From the NCBI GenBank assembly GCA_025357545.1, contig JANXPB010000094.1:1-35898 (forward strand): 35,898 nt of DNA, in the 5' to 3' direction. The notes under the pieces were generated by a model. It was not told the origin of the DNA. It saw only the letters and a list, made by a program, of their open reading frames with translations, and searched no databases. This DNA is from Holophagaceae bacterium. Its GTDB lineage: Bacteria > Acidobacteriota > Holophagae > Holophagales > Holophagaceae. How positions within the stretch are numbered: the stretch's first letter is position 1; each line of letters begins with the position of its first letter. Shown in pieces: positions 7,627 to 14,208 of this stretch. The position numbers and the translations under genes were made by a program.

Positions 7627-9012
7627 ATGAAACCGAACGCCCTCACTCTTTATGCCCTCGTCCTGGCGGTACCCCTGCCTTCACCGCGGTCACTGGCTAC
7701 AGTTCCACCTGCCGTTCCCGAAGTGAAGTCCCTGAATGGACTGCTGGATCGCGTGAGGGATCGCACCTCGATGCCGGGCCTCGCCGCGGCCGCGATCAAA
7801 GACGGGCGGATCGTCGGCCTGGGTGTTGGTGGAGCACGGGAACTGGGGAAACCTGAAGCCATTGAGGCGAAGGACCGCTTCGTCATCGGATCCTGCACCA
7901 AGGCCATGACGCGCATGCTGTTCGCCCGGCTGGTCCAAGCGGGGAAGCTTAGCTACGACTGGCCGCTGGCGAAGGCCCTGCCCGGCGTTGCCATGCGCAA
8001 GGAGTACCAAGCCGCCACCATCGGCGACCTCATGCGGCACACCAGCGGGCTGCAGCCCTACACCCGCATCACCCCCAAAGAAACCCCCATCATCTTCGAA
8101 CTGAAGGGCAACCCACGGGATAACCGGCGAGCTTTCGCCGCCCACGTGTTGATGGAAGCCCCCGCGGGCCAAGTCGGCAAGGACTTCGTCTACTCCAATG
8201 CTGGCTACTTGGTGTTGGGGGCCATCGCCGAGGCCGCGGGCGGGAAACCCTGGGAGGACCTGATGGAGCAAGAGGTCTTCCGGCCCCTGGGGCTCGCCTC
8301 GGCGGTCATCGGCCTCCCGGCGGCCCGGACGAAAGGGCCCATGCCTACCGGCCACCTGCGGGGACCTGGGGGCTTCGAAGTCGCAAAATACGGGCCGCCC
8401 CTGGAGGGCCTCTTCGCCCCGGCAGGAGGGGTGGTGCTCGCCATCGAGGACTTCGCCAAATTCGCCATGGCCGAAGCCGAAATGGAGGCCGGACTGGCCA
8501 ATGCCTACCTGGGTCAGGGCGCCATCAGCCAACTGCCCGCGCTGCGGCCCGCCGATGCTGGTGAAGCCGAGGGCGCCATTTTCTTCGGCGGCCAGGGCTC
8601 CTTCACCGCGGCCTTCGCCGTATGGCCCAGCCAACGGTTCGCGGTGGTGGTCTGCTGCAACGGGGGGGACAGCGATGAGCTCTGTGAAGCCGCAGTCAAT
8701 GCCATACGCAGCGACTGCGCCCCCGGAATCCCACCCAGTGCCGGCCCCAGGCCCCGGGCCCGTGCCCCGGCCGGAAGGAAGCTGGGGATCGGGCTTCGCA
8801 TGGAGCCGGGGGGGGTGCTCCGCATCGCGGGAGTCGCGGCGGGCAGCCTGGCGGACCAGGCCGGGCTCAAGAGCCAGGACCAGATCAGCCTGATCAACGG
8901 AAAGACGCCGGATAGCCTGGGCCAGGACGCGGTCATGACGGCCCTTGGTGCCCCAGCCCTGAAACTCGTGATCCTTCGGGACGGCAAGTCCCACCAGGTG
9001 GACATCCCTTGA
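7627..9012 (+). CDS. secreted serine hydrolase (class C beta-lactamase fold) with C-terminal PDZ domain
   Basis: The 461-aa protein has an N-terminal signal peptide (about 1-25), then a penicillin-binding-protein/beta-lactamase domain (about 35-365). Its SxxK motif is SCTK with S89 and K92, and the YxN motif is Y189-S-N191. The third motif looks weak, with FGGQGSFTA where the family has HxG. Residues about 375-461 form a PDZ domain (LGIGLRMEPGGVLRIAGV, then GSLADQAGLKSQDQISLING). It should act in the periplasm or outside as a peptidase or esterase on peptide or ester substrates; true beta-lactamase activity is not implied. GGAG lies 8 bases before the ATG. The promoter overlaps the twin-palindrome operator. 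Confidence 0.9.
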   Translation: MKPNALTLYALVLAVPLPSPRSLATVPPAVPEVKSLNGLLDRVRDRTSMPGLAAAAIKDGRIVGLGVGGARELGKPEAIEAKDRFVIGSCTKAMTRMLFARLVQAGKLSYDWPLAKALPGVAMRKEYQAATIGDLMRHTSGLQPYTRITPKETPIIFELKGNPRDNRRAFAAHVLMEAPAGQVGKDFVYSNAGYLVLGAIAEAAGGKPWEDLMEQEVFRPLGLASAVIGLPAARTKGPMPTGHLRGPGGFEVAKYGPPLEGLFAPAGGVVLAIEDFAKFAMAEAEMEAGLANAYLGQGAISQLPALRPADAGEAEGAIFFGGQGSFTAAFAVWPSQRFAVVVCCNGGDSDELCEAAVNAIRSDCAPGIPPSAGPRPRARAPAGRKLGIGLRMEPGGVLRIAGVAAGSLADQAGLKSQDQISLINGKTPDSLGQDAVMTALGAPALKLVILRDGKSHQVDIP

Positions 9013-9123
9013 TCCCACCCCACCTGATTCCCGCCCCGGCTCCGGGCGATTCACCATCAGATCAGGTCGGTTCACCCCTGTCCTTCCATGAATGGCCACG
9101 AAGCCCTGATAGGATTTCCAGCC

Positions 9124-10236
9124 ATGGCGTTCGACGGCCCACATACAAAACGTCTTTATTGGGGGGCCTGGGTGCTCCTGGGCCTCTTCATGGCCACCCA
9201 GGACATCCTGCGGACCACCCTGCCCTTGACGACCCGGTTCGTGGGTCAACTGTTACTGCTCAACCTGGCCCAGAACCTTTTCTGGGGCCTGCTGTCGCTC
9301 ATCACCCTGCGCATCGTCCGCCGCTACCCGCTCCAGGTCCATGCGCCCTTGAAGCATTGGTGGGCGCACCTGGCGGCGGGGGTGGTGATCACGACGGTGG
9401 GACTGGTGGGGATTGCCGCAATGGCCTTTCTTCTGGACCCGCCGAAATGGCCCCTGCTGAGGGCTTTCCAGCAGTTTGTGGTGTCCTACTTCTCATTCGA
9501 GTACCTGGTCAGCTACTGGGGCGTAGTGGGCATCCATGAAGGCCTCCAGATCCTGAAGAGCACCCGGGAACGGGAACTCCGGGTCTCCCTGCTGGAAGCC
9601 AAGGTGGCCCAGGCCCAGCTGCGGGCCCTGCAGATGCAGCTCAATCCCCACTTCCTCTTCAATACCTTGAATGCCGTCTCGGTCTTGATGCACACCGACC
9701 CCGCCACCGCCGACCGCATGCTCGTGAAACTCAGCCAGCTTCTGCGCCTGTCCCTTGAGCAGAGCCGTGAAGAAGAAACCAGCCTGGGCCGGGAACTGGC
9801 TTTCCTGGAAGGCTACTTGGAAGTCGAACGCATGCGCCTCGGCGACCGGCTGAGGGTGGTGTTCGAAGTGCCGGGTTCCCTGCTGGTAGCCCAGGTGCCC
9901 ACCTTCGTGCTTCAGCCCCTTTTGGAGAACGCCATCCAACACGGCATCTGCGAACGCAGCCAGGGCGGCACCATCCACATCCGTGCCCGGCAGGAGGGCG
10001 GGATGCTCACCATGGAGGTCCAGGACGATGGCCAGCGGCCTGGAGCCGGACAGGCCCTGCGGCCGGGCATTCCCGCCCCCCGCGACCCCCGGTCGCGCTT
10101 GGAGCTGGCCTATGGCCAGGAGCAGCGCCTGGACCTGCACTATCTGGAAGGCGGCGGCGCCGTGGCGCGCATCCACCTTCCCCTCAACCTCCTGGATAGC
10201 TCTCCGCGTTTTCTCGGTGCAGCGCTGCCCACCTGA
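9124..10236 (+). CDS. LytS-like membrane histidine kinase, ATP site degenerate
   Basis: The 370-aa protein has about four N-terminal membrane segments (11-145), a coiled-coil linker and a His_kinase (PF06580) domain with NPHFLFNTLN, where H176 is the likely phosphorylation site. The N box is LLENAIQHG. The G1 motif is VQDDGQRPGAG in place of DNGxG, and the G2 loop GIPAPRDPRSRL lacks the glycines and Asn of GIGLxNxxxRL. ATP binding may therefore be lost. It is a close paralogue of the next gene, which retains these motifs, so a heterodimer in which one subunit supplies the ATP site is plausible. I chose ATG 9124 for the AGGA 9 bases upstream; 9088 is possible. It leads a three-gene operon. Confidence 0.88.
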   Translation: MAFDGPHTKRLYWGAWVLLGLFMATQDILRTTLPLTTRFVGQLLLLNLAQNLFWGLLSLITLRIVRRYPLQVHAPLKHWWAHLAAGVVITTVGLVGIAAMAFLLDPPKWPLLRAFQQFVVSYFSFEYLVSYWGVVGIHEGLQILKSTRERELRVSLLEAKVAQAQLRALQMQLNPHFLFNTLNAVSVLMHTDPATADRMLVKLSQLLRLSLEQSREEETSLGRELAFLEGYLEVERMRLGDRLRVVFEVPGSLLVAQVPTFVLQPLLENAIQHGICERSQGGTIHIRARQEGGMLTMEVQDDGQRPGAGQALRPGIPAPRDPRSRLELAYGQEQRLDLHYLEGGGAVARIHLPLNLLDSSPRFLGAALPT

Positions 10237-10268
10237 CCCCCGCCCATGCTCCTCCCTCCGGCCTGACC

Positions 10269-11423
10269 ATGCCCATTCCACCTCATGAAGAACACCTCGC
10301 GCCAGCCCCGGAAAGCGACCGGGGCAAGCGTGGGCTCCGCCGCAGCTGGATCCTCTATTTGGGGGGCTGGACTCTCATCGGCCTCTACATGGCGAGCATG
10401 GACCTGATGGCCATCCGCACCGAAATCCAAGCCGAGTCCGTCCTCAGGATCCTCGGCATGAACCTGGTCCAGAACTATGGGTGGGCAGTGCTGTCGCTGG
10501 GCACCCTGGCCCTGCTGCGCAAGGTGCCTTTGCACCAGGGAGCCAGCGTGAAGGCCTGGACCCTCCACGGGGTTGCCAGTCTGGTCATCACGTGCGCAGG
10601 CATCGCGATGATGGTGTCGGTCGTGCCCCTTTTCTATGTGCCGAAATTGTCCTTCCTGCCCCGGCTTTGGCGCTTCATTCAGCAATATTTCCACTACTGC
10701 TACCTGGTCTACTACTGGGGCGTGGTGGGCCTGCATGAGGGCATCGCGGTCTACCGGCGGTCCAAAGAGCGGGAAGCCACGGCCTACCAGCTGGAAGCCA
10801 AACTGGCGCAGGCCCAGCTGCGGGCGCTCAAGATGCAACTCAATCCGCACTTCCTTTTCAACACCCTGAATGCCGTGTCCGCCCTGCTCCACAGCGACCC
10901 GGCCACGGCGGATCGCATGCTGGTGAAGCTCGGCAGCCTGCTGCATCTCAGCCTGGAGCAGTCCCGGGAGCAGGAGAGCAGCCTTGAACAGGAGATCGCC
11001 TTCCTGGAAGGCTATCTGGAAATCGAACAACTGCGTTTCGGCGAGCGGCTGAAGGTCCGTATCGAGGTGCCGAAACCCCTGCTGGAAGCCCAGGTGCCGA
11101 CCTTCGTGCTGCAGCCCCTGGTGGAGAACGCCATCAAGCACGGTCTTGCGGGCCGGGCGGCCGGCGGCACCATCCATATCCGCGCCCGCCAGGAAGGCCG
11201 ACGCCTCTTCCTGGAAGTGGAGGATAACGGCACGGGCATCCCCGGGGCCCATAGCGGAACTGGCATCGGCACCCGCAACACCAAGTCCAGGCTCGTCCAA
11301 CTCTATGGCGAGGAGCAGAGTTTCGACCTTAAATTCCCAGCCACAGGCGGGGCCCTGGCGCAGATCAGCCTGCCCTTTTCTCTCTCCAAAGGTTCACCTA
11401 TCTTTCAAGGGGGTATGCCATGA
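10269..11423 (+). CDS. LytS-like membrane histidine kinase
   Basis: The 384-aa protein has four hydrophobic segments (about 26-150) and a coiled coil carrying LEAKLAQAQLRALKMQL. The PF06580 motif is NPHFLFNTLN, with H194 the likely phosphorylated residue. The ATP domain is complete: N box LVENAIKHG, G1 VEDNGTGIPG and G2 GTGIGTRNTKSRLVQLYG. It lies 32 bp after its paralogue and overlaps the LytTR regulator gene by 4 bp (ATGA), so the three are co-translated. It should autophosphorylate and signal to that regulator. No extracytoplasmic sensor domain is seen; the sensing is probably within the membrane. Confidence 0.93.
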   Translation: MPIPPHEEHLAPAPESDRGKRGLRRSWILYLGGWTLIGLYMASMDLMAIRTEIQAESVLRILGMNLVQNYGWAVLSLGTLALLRKVPLHQGASVKAWTLHGVASLVITCAGIAMMVSVVPLFYVPKLSFLPRLWRFIQQYFHYCYLVYYWGVVGLHEGIAVYRRSKEREATAYQLEAKLAQAQLRALKMQLNPHFLFNTLNAVSALLHSDPATADRMLVKLGSLLHLSLEQSREQESSLEQEIAFLEGYLEIEQLRFGERLKVRIEVPKPLLEAQVPTFVLQPLVENAIKHGLAGRAAGGTIHIRARQEGRRLFLEVEDNGTGIPGAHSGTGIGTRNTKSRLVQLYGEEQSFDLKFPATGGALAQISLPFSLSKGSPIFQGGMP

Positions 11424-12187
11424 AGGGACCCGCACCCCTCCGCGCCCTCGTGGCCGATGATGAGGCCTTCGCCCGTCAGCGTATCCTGCAGCTGTTGGAG
11501 CGGGAACCCGATTTCCAGGTGGTCTCTGAATGCACACACGGCGGCGAAGCCGTGCAGGCCATCCGGGAGATGAAGCCCGACGTGGTCTTCCTCGATATCC
11601 AGATGCCGGAGTTGGACGGCTTCGGCGTGGTGGAGGCCATCGGCCCCAGCCTGATGCCGCCCACCATCTTCGCGACCGCCTTCGACCAGCACGCCATCCA
11701 GGCCTTCGAAGTGAGCGCCCTGGATTACCTGCTCAAGCCCATCGATCCCGACCGCATGGCCAAGGCCCTGGATCGCGTGCGGGCCTGGCAGCGTTCCGCG
11801 GAGCCGGAGAACCTGCGCATGCAGCTCGAAGGCCTGTTGGCCACGGTGCGCCAGGAGGATCCCCATCTCACCCGCATCCTGGTGAAGCAGGATGACCATC
11901 ACCTCATCGTGAAGGTCAGCGACATCCAATGGATCGAGGCCGAGGACAACTATGTCCGCATGCACATGGACAGCACTTCCTACCTGCTCCGCATGTCCAT
12001 GTCCGCCATGGTGACGCGCCTGGACCCCCGACAGTTCCGCCGAATCCACCGCTCCAGCATCGTGAACCTGGACTTCATCCGGGAGATCCACCCATGGTTC
12101 AGCGGCGACCACGTCGTGATGATGAAAGACGGGACACGCCTAACCATGAGCCGCACCTACCGGGACCAATTCAAGGAACTGGCCTGA
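11420..12187 (+). CDS. LytTR-type response regulator
   Basis: The 255-aa protein has a receiver domain (about 8-125) with VADDEAFARQR, phospho-acceptor D59 in FLDIQMPELDGF, conserved Thr in FATAF and Lys in LLKPID. A LytTR DNA-binding domain follows (about 150-252): ILVKQDDHHLIVKVSDIQWI, EAEDNYVRMH, RRIHRSSIVNLDFI and the terminal segment with LTMSRTYRDQF. LytTR proteins bind tandem direct repeats as dimers. It is the last gene of the kinase-kinase-regulator operon. Its targets are unknown; no LytTR-style direct repeat was recognised in this window. The 3' end is followed by the structured repeat. Confidence 0.95.
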   Translation: MKGPAPLRALVADDEAFARQRILQLLEREPDFQVVSECTHGGEAVQAIREMKPDVVFLDIQMPELDGFGVVEAIGPSLMPPTIFATAFDQHAIQAFEVSALDYLLKPIDPDRMAKALDRVRAWQRSAEPENLRMQLEGLLATVRQEDPHLTRILVKQDDHHLIVKVSDIQWIEAEDNYVRMHMDSTSYLLRMSMSAMVTRLDPRQFRRIHRSSIVNLDFIREIHPWFSGDHVVMMKDGTRLTMSRTYRDQFKELA

Positions 12188-12237
12188 ACCCAGCCGCGCC
12201 GGTCAGCTTCGAAGCGCAGTTGGGCCAGCCTTCCCAG

Positions 12238-12530
12238 CGGCTCGCCACAGTCCTGGCGCCACTCGCCCCCTGGCCATGGCGCCGAATCCGGATCACCGCG
12301 ATCTTGGATGAGTTCTCCCCCGGGGACCCGGGTGGAAGCGGGAGGCCAAACTTATCCTCCGGGAGTTTGGGCCTGCCCTGGGGGAGACGATCTTGAGGTG
12401 CATCCGCTGGGCCCTCCACCAAGATATGTGGGGCATGGGGCCCGACCCCCGACCACGATTGCACATTGCGATCTTTCCTGGCATCAGGGAGTCGAAGCAT
12501 GGCGCCGCCGCCGCGTGGGGAGGTGCGTTA
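12238..12530. repeat. structured intergenic element, copy A
   Basis: This stretch aligns with 13683-13973 (copy B), same orientation. The first 74 bp and the last ~150 bp align without gaps; the core differs by 2 nt. By eye identity is about 66% in the left 80 bp and about 55-60% in the right part. Near-identical blocks include CGGCTCGCC, GTTCTCCCC, TGGAAGCGGGAGGCC, GGGCCTGCCC, GGGGGAGACGA and TCGAAG. It can fold: outer stem 12314-12321 with 12380-12387 (8 bp), inner hairpin 12346-12352 with 12364-12370 (7 bp), and a small CCTG/CAGG stem before TCGAAG. It lies between the LytTR gene and the small secreted-protein gene. No intact protein frame is shared with copy B. Function unknown; a non-coding RNA or old mobile element are options. 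Confidence 0.65.
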
Positions 12531-12666
12531 ACCATCAGTCTCTGGGAATCAATGCAGATGCCAAAGCCGGTGTAGGACAGCCCACTTGGCGTGGTCCTTT
12601 GGACCATCCTTGAAGTGAATCAAAAATAGGAAATCAATGCTGCGATCGTGAACTCCGGGAGGCTAC

Positions 12667-13107
12667 TTGAAAGCACCTGTACGTGCATCCGCCATTCTCT
12701 TGGCACTCATTGCCTTAACTGGGATGGGCACTTCCGCCCAAGATCGGACTTCAGGCATCTGGGCCATTGATTTCGTCAAACCCAAAGATGGACAACGTCA
12801 AAACTACCTGAAATTCATCGAAGACAATTGGTTGAAGGCCCGCGAAGAAGCGAAGCAACAAGGGTTCATTGCATCTTTCAAAGTGTTGGTGCTTCCACCA
12901 CCCGGTGAGAAAGACTATGAGGTGTTGCTTGTGACGGAATATCCCGACAGGAACAGCTACTTGGCGCGAGAGGAACATTTCAAGGCAGTGTTCGCCAAAA
13001 TCGCACCGGCCGGACCAAGGCTTATCAATGGGCTAGGCTCACGGCAATTGGCCGATATCACCTCTTCCAGAGTCTTCACTGAACCATCCTTGGCTGATCC
13101 GAGGTAG
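12667..13107 (+). CDS. small secreted protein, function unknown
   Basis: The 146-aa protein begins with a signal peptide ending near GMGTSAQ (about residue 25). The mature part (GIWAIDFVKPKDGQRQNYLKF, then EYPDRNSYLAREEHFKAVF) has the pattern of a small alpha/beta protein and may belong to the dimeric alpha-beta barrel group, but no family is certain. The start is TTG at 12667, 4 bases after a strong GGGAGG; no in-frame ATG fits better. Base composition is lower in GC than its neighbours, with codons such as AAA, GAA and CAA more common, which suggests transfer or relaxed expression. The gene lies between copies A and B of the structured element. A hairpin TGGTCC-TTT-GGACCA is at 12592-12606, upstream. 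Confidence 0.7.
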   Translation: MKAPVRASAILLALIALTGMGTSAQDRTSGIWAIDFVKPKDGQRQNYLKFIEDNWLKAREEAKQQGFIASFKVLVLPPPGEKDYEVLLVTEYPDRNSYLAREEHFKAVFAKIAPAGPRLINGLGSRQLADITSSRVFTEPSLADPR

Positions 13108-13682
13108 TCGTTGGGCGCGAGCATTTCGTTCAACCCAGTAGCCGGATGTGGTGGGGTGGGTGGGCCGCCTCTCTCCTTCAGGATGGCCTGAAGCCACTCC
13201 TCAGCTTCGGCGCAGTCCAATCTGGCAATGGCCTGCGTTCCGAAGAAGACATGGGTTGATCGTAATCAGTTGCGCTAGCACCCTGCTGGTTGCGGGAAAA
13301 ACCAAGCCGCATCTTCGAGCAGATAGGACTCCAAGGCTAGCCACGAAAGTAGCCCCGACGGATACGGTGGATGAAATTGGTGTCAGCCAATTTAGAGCCT
13401 CCCATGTTCATTGCACCCCATGCGGCCTTGTCACGCCCAGGTTTGCCTGACTTGAGCTGCGGGGGATATCCCTGCGAACGCAAGGGGGCGCATCACCTCG
13501 AGGAGGCCCCTCGGAAGTGGCGGCGAGGAGCTTGAATCACCTGCCTCTCTGGCTCATGGATGGCCTAGCACAGCGCCTTTTCAGGGCCCTCCGGGGCCAT
13601 GATCCACGCCCGCCGAACTCCGTTCGAGGAATCGGCGCGGTCCTTCCAATACCGGGGACCTCGAATTGGAGGAGGCACTCCG
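13108..13682. other. non-coding stretch with possible gene remnants
   Basis: No convincing gene is found. On the minus strand about 13250-13110 reads HVFFGTQAIARLDCAEAEEWLQAILKERGG-like sequence (shown here in part), which looks like a protein fragment but is cut by stops on its upstream side. Composition is less GC-rich than the flanks. A short imperfect hairpin (TCCTTCCAAT with ATTGGAGGA) lies at about 13641-13675, just before copy B. Confidence 0.35.
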
Positions 13683-13973
13683 CGGCTCGCCCCGAAAGCG
13701 ACGCCCCTGGCCCCGCAACCGTGGCGAGGAAACCCGTGCGTCACGATATTGAATGCGTTCTCCCCTGGGAACTCGTGTGGAAGCGGGAGGCCGGACTTTT
13801 CTCTAGGGGTCCGGGCCTGCCCGGGGGAGACGACCTCGCCCAGCGTCCTCAGGGCAACCCATCAGGATTCACGGATTATTTCGTCCGCCCCTGGTTCAGC
13901 GGTGCGAACTGTGGGTGGTCCTGGTGCCAGGGAATCGAAGAGAAGCACCGCCGTTGGGCGGGGAGGCCCATCG
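13683..13973. repeat. structured intergenic element, copy B
   Basis: This is the partner of copy A (offset 1445 bp left of the core, 1443 bp right of it). The outer stem is 13759-13765 with 13824-13830. The inner hairpin, CCGGAC (13791-13796) with GTCCGG (13809-13814), keeps pairing although two base pairs changed from A-T to G-C relative to copy A. A CCTGG/CCAGG stem precedes TCGAAG at 13935, and CCGCC/GGCGG forms a last small stem. If transcribed rightward it would end at the terminator at 14021-14052. No gene is seen. Confidence 0.65.
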
Positions 13974-14020
13974 GCCACCAAAACCTCGTTCTGAACCTGC
14001 GATGCCTCCGCTTCCATCCC

Positions 14021-14052
14021 AGCTCGCGCGCCCCAGGGCCGCGAGCTTTTTT
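14021..14052 (+). terminator. intrinsic terminator after copy B
   Basis: AGCTCGCG (14021-14028) and CGCGAGCT (14040-14047) form a perfect 8-bp stem, followed by six T (14047-14052). It points rightward, and no plus-strand gene precedes it within 900 bp, so it implies a non-coding transcript across copy B. Confidence 0.72.
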
Positions 14053-14152
14053 GTGGCTGCCTTGCGCGCCAAGTCCCAGCGATTGGCACCAGTGGCGCCA
14101 AATGCTGGCGGTGGTGGAATCAGAATCCCTTGTGGACCTCGCCCCGCCTGAA

Positions 14153-14191
14153 TTGGAAGGCCCGCCAACCTCCGGTTGGCGGGCCTTCCAA
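14153..14191 (-). terminator. long perfect stem-loop ending the TonB receptor gene
   Basis: Arms 14153-14170 and 14174-14191 are perfect 18-bp inverted repeats around a 3-base loop, 17 bp past the receptor stop codon. Only a short T stretch follows on the minus strand. The stem may also block transcription from the left. Confidence 0.72.
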
Positions 14192-14208
14192 GGGGCAAAG
14201 CCGTCAGG

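Noticed and set aside
7690-9249. 519-codon minus-strand frame opposite the PDZ hydrolase
   Set aside because: Shadow of the plus-strand gene, which has catalytic motifs, promoter and ribosome binding site.
12308-12613. 101-codon open frame in copy A
   Set aside because: Covers the structured element; no start signal; its similarity to frames of copy B follows from the DNA homology and is interrupted by the length difference.
13110-13250. protein-like minus-strand sequence after the small secreted-protein gene
   Set aside because: Interrupted by stops upstream, no recognised family; left as a possible remnant.
13925-13960. tRNA T-arm-like TTCGATTCC on the minus strand of copy B
   Set aside because: The flanking bases do not form a T stem, and no acceptor or anticodon arm is found.
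12238-13973. CRISPR array
   Set aside because: Only two diverged copies more than 1.4 kb apart; no regular short repeats or spacers, and no cas genes in the window.
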